From JBBRHH01 sp963788015 (GTDB taxonomy: Bacteria; Planctomycetota; Phycisphaerae; Tepidisphaerales; Tepidisphaeraceae), in contig CAWBEY010000010.1 of assembly GCA_963788015.1 (NCBI GenBank), positions 186,001 through 250,000 of the forward strand: a stretch of 64,000 bases of DNA. The letters are read 5' to 3'. Shown here piece after piece: positions 31,814-40,681 of this stretch; the first letter of the stretch is position 1; every line of letters starts with the position of its first letter. The notes under the pieces are model-generated. The model was not told where the DNA came from, searched no databases, and saw nothing but the letters and a program-made list of their open reading frames with translations. Made by a program: the position numbers and the translations under genes.

Positions 31814-32813
31814 TTATTTCGTCGGCGCGGGCTCGTCCGCCTTCTTGAGAGTCTGGTACCGCTTAATAATCACCTTCGCGTCTGCGGATAGTGCCTCGAT
31901 ATCACCAGACGACATTGGCGTGCCACCAGCGGCACTTTTCAGGCTGGCGAAGGCATCTGGAAGCCTGTTATACGCGTCGCTCATTGCCTTGAATGCGTCC
32001 AAGTGATCCATCAGTGCGGTCGACAGATCGATCAAGTGTGAGACTGCCACCCGCTTATCGTCCGGCTTAGCATCTTTGTTGTTGAGAGCGTCTAACGTGT
32101 CGCCAAATGCTTTCGCATACCGTGTTCGCTCGTTGATAGCTGCAAAATCTCACCAGCGTTTGCACGCTCTCCGCGTAACCTTTTACGGCCGGAATACTTT
32201 CGTCAATCACCTTCACTAAAAGCTCAGATTGCTTCTTGAGCAGAAATTGACGCATCAATTCGGCCACGCCCGTCGAAATGAGGGCTTGGTCTGAAGGGGG
32301 AAGCTTGATCGTTTCCGCACCCGGTCCGCCTGAGCTTTTAACGCCGTTGATCGCGTCAATTACGTCAGTGATATCGCCATTAATATCGGATGCCGCCTTA
32401 TCGATCACATCGTTCGACGCCACATCCATTGATGCGAGAGCCGTTAATAAATGTGCGTGCTTCACCATTGCGTCGTTGAGCGACTGCAGGGCTCGTTCTG
32501 CGCCCGCCGCTTCCAGAAACGTAACTGGCTTGGCCGGCATTTTATACGCGAATGGCGTTGCCGGCTCGGGTGGTAAAAGCAATCGCAATTGGTCTTCAAC
32601 GATGGTCCCTGGCTTCGGGTCCTCGGTCACGCGCCGTATAAACTTGTCCTTCGATTCTTTTCCTTCGACCTGTAGAGCATTTTCGGCGCTTTCTCGGAGC
32701 GAGACGACCGATGTTTCATATGCCTGGAATGTGGATACGGTTGGTGGGTGACAGCCGGCCATGAATACCGATGCCATCGCGAGTAAGGCACATTCTGGGA
32801 TCCGTTTCAACAT
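31814..32813 (-). CDS. Helical lipoprotein of unknown function
   Basis: This is a predicted lipoprotein of about 333 residues with no recognised family. The signal peptide LLAMASVFMAGC ends in a lipobox Cys at about residue 20. The mature protein is mostly helical and rich in Asp/Ser/Ala, with long amphipathic helices around QSELLVKVIDESIPAVKGY and HLIDLSTALMDHLDAF. The frame breaks near 32145; without bridging, two separate open frames would appear (32067-32921 and 31814-32050). ATG 32813 has GGAAAG nearby and begins the signal peptide, so the longer upstream start at 32921 is rejected. Its repeated helical pattern resembles periplasmic scaffold proteins, but this is only a guess. Confidence 0.65.
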
Positions 32814-33138
32814 GGTCTTTCCTTCTAATTGATGTCGCTGGAAAAGAGTTCGGGACAGTTTTGCATTCAGATAGTCGTCTTCATCCGTCCGATCAGGATC
32901 AAATTCGGACGTCGGAGTCACTAGAGCATCGCGGGTGGGCTTCCACTACTTGGGTGTTTTAACCGCTGATCTTTCACCTAGTTGCCGATGATCGATTGGT
33001 CCGTCAATAGCAGCATTGTGGTGACACTATCTACTTCCATGCGCGCGGCCCCTGCACTTGACGCGATCAAACATGCGGTCTTCCATCATCGTTCGTAGTA
33101 GAGGAATCGTCGGACGCACCATAGCCTCGGACTATTGT
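32814..33138. other. Intergenic region upstream of the helical lipoprotein
   Basis: These 325 bases show no supported gene. No strong hairpin or repeat was seen. The region presumably carries the promoter of the minus-strand lipoprotein gene. Confidence 0.5.
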
Positions 33139-33920
33139 TCAAACACACTTCCCCGCCTTATTCGACCACTCCAACTGCACCTGGTAATCCCCCAACTGCT
33201 TGGTCCGCCAGGCACAGATATCCCCAATCTCCCCATTGTTGTCGTCGTACCACCCTGTCCCGGGGATGGCGTCGGTGATGGCCTCGCACAGCTCGTGCGA
33301 GCTTGTTGAGGTCAGGGCGTCAAAGGCGTTCAGGCTGCCCAGGCAGCCCTGGCAGCCGGGGTAGGGCATGGCCGCGTAGAACGTGTGGTTGTTGATCGCG
33401 TCGTGATAGCCGCAGAACGCCTGGCATGAGCGGCTGCCGCCCTGCACGATGGCAGTCCCTGGTGGCAGGTAGGTGAAGTATAGAAGATTCGGGTTGGGCT
33501 TCGGGCACGCTGGCGTTCGTGGCGATCTGGTGCTGGATCATGTGCCGGATCGCGTTGTCGCTCACCGTCTTCTTCGGGTGCGGCGATGTGACGTTGGCCG
33601 TGCCGAGGAACTTGCCGTGCCCGATCTTGAATTGTGGCGTGTTGTACTCGGCCAACTGGTCGATCAGCGGGCTGGTCACGATGTACTGGAAGAACGTGTT
33701 GATCTGTCCCACCAGCGCCGCCTGCGCCCCCTGCCAGGCCTGGCCCCAGAAGAACGTAAAAATCTCCACGTTGGCCAGCAGCGGCCCGTTTCGGTAGGTC
33801 AAGTTCGGCGGTGACGCCGGCGCAGGCCTCCTTGGCGCCAATGGGCAGCGGGACGTGAAGTGGCACAATGCGAACGTGATCCGACAAGGCGGGGAGGATC
33901 TCTCCCGTTTCTTCAGCCAT
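33139..33920 (-). CDS. Secreted-type protein with HExxE motif, possible metallopeptidase-like
   Basis: The reconstructed protein is about 260 residues. The C-terminal part has SSHELCEAITD followed 8-20 residues later by GWYDDNNGEIGDICAW, a combination seen in uncharacterised bacterial proteins. The His-Glu pair with a downstream Glu recalls a zinc site, but the full HEXXH motif is absent. Cys are common near the C-terminus (FCGYHD, YPGCQGCLG, GKCV), suggesting disulfides. There is no signal peptide at the N-terminus (MAEETGEILPAL). AAGGAG precedes ATG 33920. The frame breaks near 33800 and 33485. A peptidase role is inference and could be wrong; the family itself is real on codon and length grounds. 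Confidence 0.6.
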
Positions 33921-34373
33921 GATACCGCTCCTTTCAAAGACCGTCCACCACGATTGAATCCGCGGTGCGGATACAAACATAACAATCCCATTAAAAACAA
34001 CTATTCACGGCGAGGTGCGTCTGAAAGCTGGTTCACCAAAGGCATCAGCCGCCGCGTTCGTGTCGCTCGCCGCTCTCACCGGCCATGATTGAAATTTGGA
34101 GTTCCTCGATCCCTGACTCACCCAGAGCGCCCCCACATTGGAACATCGGCATTACTGCCGGGCGCTGCATTCGGTTGTTAATTTAGCCAACGTGGGCTGG
34201 GATGTCAAGAAAATAATTTCGGATTGTAGCGATTGTGGTGAATGCGCAGGTTTTGCCGGAGTTGCTGCGGCGGCTGGCATGCGCAGTCGATGGAGGAGAA
34301 GATGCCGCGAACTGGAGCATTGCTTGCAATTGCGATTGCCACTTGATCCAGCAATGTCGCACGTTCACCTGCC
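33921..34373. other. Intergenic region between the HExxE gene and pilT-like gene
   Basis: These 453 bases carry no supported gene. Short open frames on both strands have no ribosome site or recognisable product. No repeat or strong hairpin was seen. Confidence 0.5.
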
Positions 34374-35553
34374 TCACCGCAACCGCGTATCACTATTGCT
34401 GATCCCGCGCAGCGCCAGATTCAGCGCATCCGGGTTGGTCGCCAGCCGCCGGGCTTCGGCTACGTCGATAATCTGCTTCTGAAACAATTCCGTCAGGTGC
34501 TGATCGAAGCTCTGGCTCCCGGCCTCCCGATTTCCCACCGCCCCTTTCAGTTTCTCAAACTCCCCCTCGAGGATGTATTTTCGCACGATCGGCGTGGCGA
34601 TCATGATCTCCACCACCGGGATTCGGCCTTTGCCGTCGCGGCGCTTCGCCAACCGCTGACACAGCACGGCGACCAGGTTCATCCCAAGCTGCGTCTGCTG
34701 CAAATCCTTCTGTGCCGGATCAAACAACGAAACAAACCGCTCCACCGTCATGGCCGCATTGGTTGCGTGTACCGTCGTAAAAACCATGTGCCCCGTGTCG
34801 GCCGCCCGCAGCGCCGTTGTCAGCGAATAACTGTCTCGAATCTCGCCGATGAGAATCACGTCCGGGTCCTGCCGCATCATGGCCCGCAGCGCATACTCAA
34901 AGCTCTCCGAATCGGTCCCCACCTCCACCTGGCTCACCAGGCTCTTGGCGTTGTCGTGCTGGAATTCAACCGGGTCTTCCACGGTGATGATGCGCTCGGC
35001 GCGGGTGCGGTTGATCTTGCCGATGATGGCCGCCAGGGTCGTCGATTTGCCGCTGCCGGTCGTCCCTGAGACGATCACGATGCCCCGGTGATTGTCGGCC
35101 AGCCCTCCACCGCCGGCGGCAGGCTCAGATCGTCAAACACCGGGATCTTTGTGATTATCCGGCGCATCACGATGGCATACTTGCTGCGGCTGTGAAAGAT
35201 GTTGGTGCGAAAACGCGCCGATACCTCGGGCATTGCATACGCAACGTCGAGCGCCCCTTGTGCTCCAGAAGATTCCATTGCTCCTGGTCCTTCACCATCT
35301 GCTTCACAAACTCCGCCATCTGCTCCTGGGTCGGCGGCGGGCAATCCAGAAATCGCGCCCGGCCGTCCACGCGAATCATCGGCATCGACTCGGCCTGCAG
35401 ATGCAGATCAGACCCCCCCACCTTCACCAGAGTCTTCAAAAAATCCTGCAAGCTAAGCCGCCGCTCCTCCACGTGAATTTTGGCCGGGGCCTTGGGAGAT
35501 TCCGGACTGGCGCCGGCGACCACTTGGCCGGCCTTTGAATCGACGGTAGACAT
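34374..35553 (-). CDS. pilT: PilT/PilU-like twitching-motility ATPase
   Basis: This is a hexameric secretion-type ATPase that powers type IV pilus retraction. Visible motifs are Walker A SGTTGSGKSTT, the Asp box ITVEDPVEF, Walker B DVILIGEIRD, and the His box GHMVFTTVHATN. The N-terminal PAS-like domain includes GGSDLHLQAESMPMIRVDG. The frame breaks near 35240 and 35100; bridging gives about 393 residues. The start is taken at the ATG at 35553 (MSTVDSK), because the extra 22 residues of the longer frame are basic and unlike the family. No pilus structural genes are nearby. Whether it is PilT or PilU cannot be decided. Confidence 0.85.
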
Positions 35554-35692
35554 GGGTGCTTCCTCGCTGGTGTGAGAACGCTCTGACTCCACTGCCCGCT
35601 CCCGCCGCCGGCAGTTCATGGCATTGTAGCAGGCCCCGCCCGCGCAGGCATCCGCTTCTGTACTCTCCTGTTCCTACAGATATGCTTCACTC

Positions 35693-36184
35693 ATGGCCGG
35701 TGCATCGAGTCGATCAATAGCCTTGCGCCCGCGATTTGACTCGCCCCAGCAGGAGGCCTTTCTCAATCTCTGGCGCACGTACGACCGCCTGCGGCTATTG
35801 GAGGATGAACTGTTCAGCCGGCATGACCTCGGAGCGCAGCAATACAACGCCCTGCGCCTCCTTCGCGCCGCTCATCCAGATTCAATCGCCACCCTTGATC
35901 TCGCGTCGCGCCTGGTATCACGCGCCCCCGACATCACCCGCCTGTTGGCCAAGCTCGACCTTCGCGGCCTCATCACACGCAAGCGCCGTGCCGGCAATCG
36001 CCGGCTGGTCCATGTCGCCATCACGCCGGCCGGCCTTCAACTTCTTGATCAGCTCGCGGCCGAGGTTGGCGATTGCCATTTTCGCCAGCTTGGCCATCTG
36101 AAGCCAGGCGAGTTGCAGACGCTGGTCGAGCTGCTCCGAAAATGCCGCGGGCCACACGAACCGCCCTACAGTTCCTGGCGCTAA
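35693..36184 (+). CDS. MarR-family transcriptional regulator
   Basis: This winged-helix DNA-binding repressor has 163 residues. The family pattern is visible as a helical dimerisation N-terminus, then YNALRLLRAAHP, the recognition helix region LASRLVSRAPDITRLLAKLDLRGLI, and the wing RKRRAGNRRLVHVAITPAG. A C-terminal helix follows with LVELLRKCRG. MarR proteins usually bind a small phenolic ligand and an operator near their own start; the divergent neighbour here is the pilT-like gene, 140 bases away. Its regulon is unknown. Confidence 0.88.
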   Translation: MAGASSRSIALRPRFDSPQQEAFLNLWRTYDRLRLLEDELFSRHDLGAQQYNALRLLRAAHPDSIATLDLASRLVSRAPDITRLLAKLDLRGLITRKRRAGNRRLVHVAITPAGLQLLDQLAAEVGDCHFRQLGHLKPGELQTLVELLRKCRGPHEPPYSSWR

Positions 36185-36230
36185 CTGACCGGTCCTCCCC
36201 CTCTCGCGTCTAAATTGCTTCGTCTAGTCC

Positions 36231-36258
36231 TTGCATGTCGGCTGGCCGCTGCTACAAT
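36231..36258 (+). promoter_or_regulatory. Sigma-70-type promoter for rpsR
   Basis: TTGCAT (36231-36236) and TACAAT (36253-36258) are separated by 16 bases and lie 33 bases upstream of the rpsR ATG, a good consensus match. GGAG is present in the leader about 13 bases before the ATG. Confidence 0.6.
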
Positions 36259-36291
36259 TCTTCGCTCTTTTGAACGCGGAGATTATTCGAT

Positions 36292-36567
36292 ATGGCACGA
36301 TTTGAACCCCGGGAACGGGCCGACAAGACCGAAAAGTTTCAGACCTTCAACCGCCCCAAGATCAAGGTCACGCGCACCAGCGCCTCAGGCAAGATCTACA
36401 TCGACTACAAGGACACCGAGTCCCTGCGCAAGATGATCAGCGGCAACGGCAAGATCCTCTCCCGCAAGCGCACCGGCGCCACCGCAATGGAGCAGCGAAT
36501 GCTCGCCCAGGCCATTAAGCGCGCCCGCTTCATGAGCCTCCTCCCCTACGTCACCATCATGCAGTAA
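36292..36567 (+). CDS. rpsR: 30S ribosomal protein S18
   Basis: This is ribosomal protein bS18, which pairs with bS6 on the 30S platform. The 91-residue protein has the family core with IDYKDTESLRKMIS, then NGKILSRKRTGATAMEQRMLAQAIKRARFMSLLPY in two adjoining conserved blocks. An N-terminal extension of about 25 residues precedes the core. The gene stands alone with its own promoter and terminator; the usual partners rpsF, ssb and rplI are not here. The frame is intact. Confidence 0.96.
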   Translation: MARFEPRERADKTEKFQTFNRPKIKVTRTSASGKIYIDYKDTESLRKMISGNGKILSRKRTGATAMEQRMLAQAIKRARFMSLLPYVTIMQ

Positions 36568-36600
36568 ATGGTTGCCCGCTTGCGGCAAATCAAAACACAA

Positions 36601-36633
36601 ACCCACGCAGCCTGCTGCGTGGGTGCTTGTTTT
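36601..36633. terminator. Bidirectional intrinsic terminator between rpsR and a convergent gene
   Basis: ACCCACGCAG (36601-36610), loop CCTG, and CTGCGTGGGT (36615-36624) form a perfect 10-bp stem. GCTTGTTTT follows on the plus strand, and TTGTGTTTTG follows on the minus strand, so it can end both the rpsR transcript and the facing gene. Confidence 0.88.
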
Positions 36634-36648
36634 GGCTGCGCTGACAAA

Positions 36649-36996
36649 TCATCTCAGCGGCGCATACTGCAAAACATCGCTCAACGCCGTATCCGCGTGT
36701 CCCCGCACAAACGCACTTCGATCGTGCATCGCCTTCTGCAACATCGGCAAAACACGCTCCCTGTTAATTTTCCGGTGGATGCGCCGATGTGCCCAAAACA
36801 CAACAATGCGATCCCGCGCACCCGCGTCCGCTTCATTGCAACAATATTGAACGCAAAGGTCTTCCGACCATTCAGGGTCGGCCTCATACAGCGCCACGGC
36901 CAGCAACACCTCAACCATTTGCTCAGGGTTGCCGCTCTCCAGCCCAGCCAGCGCCTTTGCCCGGTTGATCTGGGGCGTTCCGACGACTTGTTCCAC
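36649..36996 (-). CDS. Small HEAT-repeat-like protein
   Basis: This 115-residue protein starts at a GTG at 36996. Helical pairs resemble HEAT repeats, for example NPEQMVEVLLAVALYEADPEWS and MLQKAMHDRSAFVRGHADTALSDVL. No catalytic motif is present. An in-frame stop lies a short way upstream, and a nearby ATG is in another frame, so either the GTG is correct or the N-terminus is affected by an indel like those elsewhere. It is convergent with rpsR and shares its terminator. HEAT proteins often mediate protein contacts; no partner is evident. Confidence 0.55.
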   Translation of the reverse strand: MEQVVGTPQINRAKALAGLESGNPEQMVEVLLAVALYEADPEWSEDLCVQYCCNEADAGARDRIVVFWAHRRIHRKINRERVLPMLQKAMHDRSAFVRGHADTALSDVLQYAPLR

Positions 36997-37547
36997 GAAA
37001 TGTCTCCAATCCAGCGCGAAGGAGTCGAGACATCATGGCGGATCAAGCACGCTTGTCAAAGGTCGAGTCACAAAGGCTTTCCATCACTGCTCCAATGCCC
37101 GCCAATCCGTCACCATCTGCGCGCCAACATGAGGACAATCCGGCCAGCCTCCCGGGTCTCAACCAAATCCTATTGTGCTGCCGTTATCTGCCCAGCGCTG
37201 CGATGATCCCGTTGCAGTAAGGACTTCGCCTCCCCGCCGCGTTGCATTCCCCCACTCCACACTCAGGATTTCCTGACTTCGCCCGCTTGGGCGTAAGCAT
37301 TGCAACCATCCCCATAGTAATCGCCCTCTTGCTCGAATCTGACATCACGACTGCGGCCTTGGCGCAACTCGCCTGAGAGGTCATTCTCGTTGTAGAGAGT
37401 GGGTCACAGGCGGAACTCCGGTGTGCAACCGCGTCCCCTGCCCCGGGGCGCGCCAGGCCGCAATTTTTTTCATCTACGCACCCGGCACTTCCTCACATCT
37501 CAGGCCCGCTGCTTGCCTTTCATTCCTCGATTAAAAGGAGCCTGAAT
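36997..37547. other. Intergenic region, no supported gene
   Basis: These 551 bases hold a short minus-strand open frame (37184-37384) with no ribosome site and no recognisable product. Near 37430-37470 there is a GC-rich stretch followed by a T-rich run, which may be a weak terminator. Confidence 0.5.
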
Positions 37548-37974
37548 ATGCGACCACTCGTCCTTGCCACCGTCTTGAGTCTCTCCTTCCTTGCCGGGTG
37601 CAATAAGCAAGACAAGTCGGCCAGAACTCCTGACCCCGGCGAAAACGCCGCCAACTCCGGCGATCGCGGTCCCGTCACCACCGGGGCGCCGTACGAATCC
37701 ATGGGCACCAACAACCCGGCCGGCCCGTATGGCTCAGGGTCGCAGCGCCATATGGGCGCGGGCCTGGGTCCGGGTGGCGCGGGCGGCAATGGACCTCCCG
37801 GCTCGCGCAGTGCGCGACACTGTTCCCTCCACGGAACCTGTCGGAGCCATTCACCTTGGCGGACAGGCCACCACACAGTCCTCCCCCAGCACCACCACCC
37901 AGCCCACCGGCGGATCGGGTGGCGGCCGGGGCAACGCTGGCAGCGTTCTCTTCCCCCCAGCCGGAGAACGATGA
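37548..37974 (+). CDS. Small Gly/Pro-rich lipoprotein
   Basis: This is a predicted lipoprotein of about 142 residues. The signal peptide VLATVLSLSFLAGC ends in a lipobox at Cys18. The mature part is Gly-, Asn-, Ser- and Pro-rich (GAGLGPGGAGGNGPP, then TTTQPTGGSGGGRGNAG), so it is probably flexible and extended. The frame breaks near 37797; without bridging, a basic artefact tail would appear. AAAGGAG is ten bases upstream of the ATG. Such low-complexity lipoproteins are common in Planctomycetota, and no function is known. Confidence 0.65.
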
Positions 37975-38035
37975 CTTGGCAATCACAGGGGTGTGAGGAC
38001 GGATCTTGATGCTGCACCAATAGAGAGGTTTTAAC

Positions 38036-38350
38036 ATGCTGGCCAATCTGCTGCTTAACAACATAAGAGTCGGGTCGATAGATATTGACCGGACTGAAGG
38101 GGCGTGGAGTTTTGGCCGCTTTCGACCCGTGCCCGCATTCGACCAGTTCGCACCCATTTTCGCTCAGTGGTCCCGGACCCTGAACGCCGCCGAGGATCGG
38201 CCACAGGCGCCGGCGCCTGGTGACGAGTTACGACGGAGCGAGTCGGACATCGACCGCCTGCACGCCGAGATTCAGTACGATGGCTCACCGCCCCTACGCG
38301 TCGATCATCTGGGTATTGATGGGGACGAGATCGAGTGGAGCGCTATTTAA
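38036..38350 (+). CDS. Short protein of unknown function
   Basis: This is a 104-residue open frame with GAGAGG ten bases upstream of its ATG, following 61 bases after the lipoprotein gene. The product is acidic and has no signal peptide, TM helix or recognised motif. It may be co-transcribed with the lipoprotein. The sequence after it, up to 38476, carries nothing else clear. Confidence 0.45.
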   Translation: MLANLLLNNIRVGSIDIDRTEGAWSFGRFRPVPAFDQFAPIFAQWSRTLNAAEDRPQAPAPGDELRRSESDIDRLHAEIQYDGSPPLRVDHLGIDGDEIEWSAI

Positions 38351-38476
38351 GTGCATCGCTTGCATCGCCCCCCGTAACTGCGGCGGCGCCACGCGCTCGA
38401 CAACAATTGTTCAAACATCTATCATCCATGCGCGTACTGAGGTTTGGACAGATTCGACCTTACCTGGAGAACCTTC

Positions 38477-39739
38477 ATGCCCGCTTCCCCGAATGCCGCA
38501 GGCTCCGATTTGGATGTTGTTGTCATCGGCGGCGGCCCGGCCGGGGCCACCGCTTCCACGCTCATCGCCCAGCAAGGCCGGCGGGTGCGGCTCTTTGAGC
38601 GGGCACATTTCCGCGCTTCCACATTGGCGAGTCGCTGATCCCCGAGACCTACTGGGTGCTCAAGCGGCTCAACATGCTCGACAAGATGAAGAACAGCGAC
38701 TTCGTCAAGAAATGCTCCGTGCAGTTTGTCAGCCAGCATGGCCGAATCTCCGAGCCATTTTACTTCACCGATCACAACCCGCACGAATGCTCGCAAACCT
38801 GGCAGGTGCTCCGCAGCGAGTTTGACCAGATGATGCTGAACAATGCGCGCGAGCACGGGGTGGACGTTCACGAAGGCGTGCGCGTTCGCGAAGTCCTCTT
38901 CGACGGCGAGCCGGGCCATCGGCGTGCGCGTGCAATACGAGGATGGCAAGGTTGAGGACGTCCATGCCAAAGTGGTGGTCGACGCCAGCGGCCAGACTGC
39001 CATGATCGGCAACCGATTTCAGATACTCGATAAGGACACCTCGCTTAAAAAAGGGGCCGTCTGGACCTACTGGAAAGGCGCTTATCGCGACACTGGCCGG
39101 GATGAGGGGGCCACGCTTGTGCTGCAAACCAAGGGCAAGAAGGGGTGGTTCTGGTACATCCCGCTGCACAACGACATTGTCAGCGTCGGCATCGTGCGGG
39201 CATTTGACGAGCTGTTCGCCGGCAATCGCGAACACGAGACGATCTACAATGAGGAACTCGACAACTGCCTTGAGGTAAAACGCCGGGTGGAGAACGCCAC
39301 CCGCTGCGACAAGTATTATGCGACCAAGGATTACAGCTACCGCGCCACGCGATGTGCGGGCGATGGCTGGGTGCTTGTGGGGGACGCGTACGGGTTTCTC
39401 GATCCGCTCTACTCGTCGGGCGTGCTGCTGGCGCTGAAGGGTGGATCAATGGCAGCTGACGCGGTGGTGGAAGGGCTGGCCAACAACGACGTGTCGGCCG
39501 CGCAGCTTGGCAAATGGGCGGAAGAATTCAACACAGGCATGGACCGGATGCGCCGCCTGGTGATCGAATACTACGAAGGCTTCAGCTTCGGGCGATTCGT
39601 AAAAAGGCACCCGGAATTCAAGGGCCACCTAACCGATCTTTTGATCGGCAATTTGTTCAATGACAAAGTGGGCGAGGTGTTTCCGCTTGTGGACGAACTA
39701 AAGGCCGAGGAGGCGGGAAGGGTATCAAGCAAGGCGTAG
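38477..39739 (+). CDS. FAD-dependent halogenase / geranylgeranyl-reductase-like oxidoreductase
   Basis: This is a flavoprotein of the GR2 class, about 420 residues. The FAD-binding fold opens with DVVVIGGGPAGATASTLIAQQG and an Arg-rich loop. Later motifs are VVVDASGQTAMIG and GDAYGFLDPLYSSGV (GD box). The segment GWFWYIPL matches the WxWxIP signature of flavin-dependent halogenases, and the substrate-binding region is similar to that group. The conserved active-site Lys of true halogenases is not obvious. The frame breaks near 38620 and 38920. ATG 38477 is chosen because it precedes the FAD fold directly. It is alone, so its substrate could be a small phenolic or a lipid. Geranylgeranyl reductase is an alternative. 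Confidence 0.75.
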
Positions 39740-39956
39740 AGTAGGTGGGCCTCGTATGGAAGTGGAGTCTTTTTGGGTGTTGGTTTTTTGAGTTGAAATG
39801 GGCGGGTGAGGATTGGCAAGGGTTTAGGCCAAAATGCTCGATGAAAAGCGCCCCCGAATGCTCCCCAAAACCTCCCCATTTCCTCCCCCTTTCCGACGTA
39901 AAACCTCCCTGTTTCCTCCCTGAAACCGCCCTCTTTCGACGGGGGGAATACTTTTT

Positions 39957-39988
39957 CACCACGGAGGCACGGAGGGCACGGAGGAGGA
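39957..39988. repeat. CACGGAGG period-9 repeat
   Basis: CACCACGGAGGCACGGAGGG followed by CACGGAGG is a nine-base period repeat. The related ACCACGAAGCCGCGAAGGTA at 40107-40139 is a degenerate form. Confidence 0.6.
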
Positions 39989-40209
39989 GAGGAGTTTACG
40001 GCGGAGGCGCTGGAGTCGCGGAGAGGCGGGGAGGTCTGATAGGCTTTCAGTTTTGTTTTGTTTTGGGGCTGCGGGCTTGGGGGGAATGGCCATGGGGAAG
40101 GCGATGGACCACGAAGCCGCGAAGGTACGAAGCGGTGCAGGGGTGAGTTGGCCGTTGGGGGGTGGGAGGTGTTGTGGGGTTGGGTTTGTTTTGGGCTTTG
40201 GCTTGTTGG

Positions 40210-40230
40210 GCATGGGCGGGACGCCCATGC
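40210..40230. repeat. GCATGGGCG palindromic element
   Basis: The arms GCATGGGCG and CGCCCATGC, with GGA between them, make a perfect 9-bp stem. It resembles dispersed palindromes (GGGCATGGGCGGGACGCCC) found in other high-GC genomes. Confidence 0.55.
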
Positions 40231-40390
40231 TACGTTTAATGGGATGAAGAACTGCTATTTGATTGTCAAAGAACGCTGCGGCCGGTTTGGGGGATGGGAG
40301 TGGTGTGTCCTTCCCTTTTTGGCGGCCGGAGCTTCCGTAGGGGAAGCTAACATTAGCCTATCATTGCGTGGAGGGGTTGTCAAGGAGATT

Positions 40391-40465
40391 TGGGATTGCG
40401 GACGTGGGATTGCGGACGTGGGATTGCGGATTTGGGATTGCGGATTGCGGAATGGGGTTGCGGGT
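40391..40465. repeat. GGGATTGCGGACGT tandem repeat
   Basis: About five degenerate copies of a 14-base unit (GGGATTGCGGACGT) decay into GGGATTGCGGATTGCGG and GGGGTTGCGGG. They lie just upstream of the heparinase-like gene. Confidence 0.75.
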
Positions 40466-40681
40466 TGGATTCCTTCGATCCCTTAAAAGACTGTATGCAG
40501 TATTTTGATAACTCCCATGCAACAGTACAAGCCCCATCGCGAGGTGTGAATTTGAAGCCTGCGAAAGTCATCCGCAGCCAGCCCTCTCCCTTCGTAATCG
40601 TTTTTCTTGACGGTGGCTGATTTATATCAAAAATCACGCCGCAAATCGTTTTGAACATGCCATATCAACAAGAGGTGAATC

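Larger units (their letters stand above)
39740..40681. other. Long repeat-rich intergenic region
   Basis: These 942 bases carry no supported gene. They hold several repeat types, listed separately: a CACGGAGG run, an ACCACGAAG-like stretch near 40107-40139, a palindrome at 40210-40230 and a GGATTGCGG tandem block. A small hairpin (GCTTCC / GGAAGC, near 40328-40345) is also present. Composition here is more mixed than in the flanking genes. Confidence 0.65.

Noticed and set aside
37184..37384. Open frame of 66 codons on the minus strand
   Set aside because: No ribosome site, no motif, and codon usage unlike neighbours.
40391..40465. CRISPR array
   Set aside because: The units are 14 bases, degenerate and contiguous with no spacers.
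39740..40681. Origin of replication with DnaA boxes
   Set aside because: No convincing TTATNCACA box cluster or AT-rich element was seen, so only the skew change is reported.
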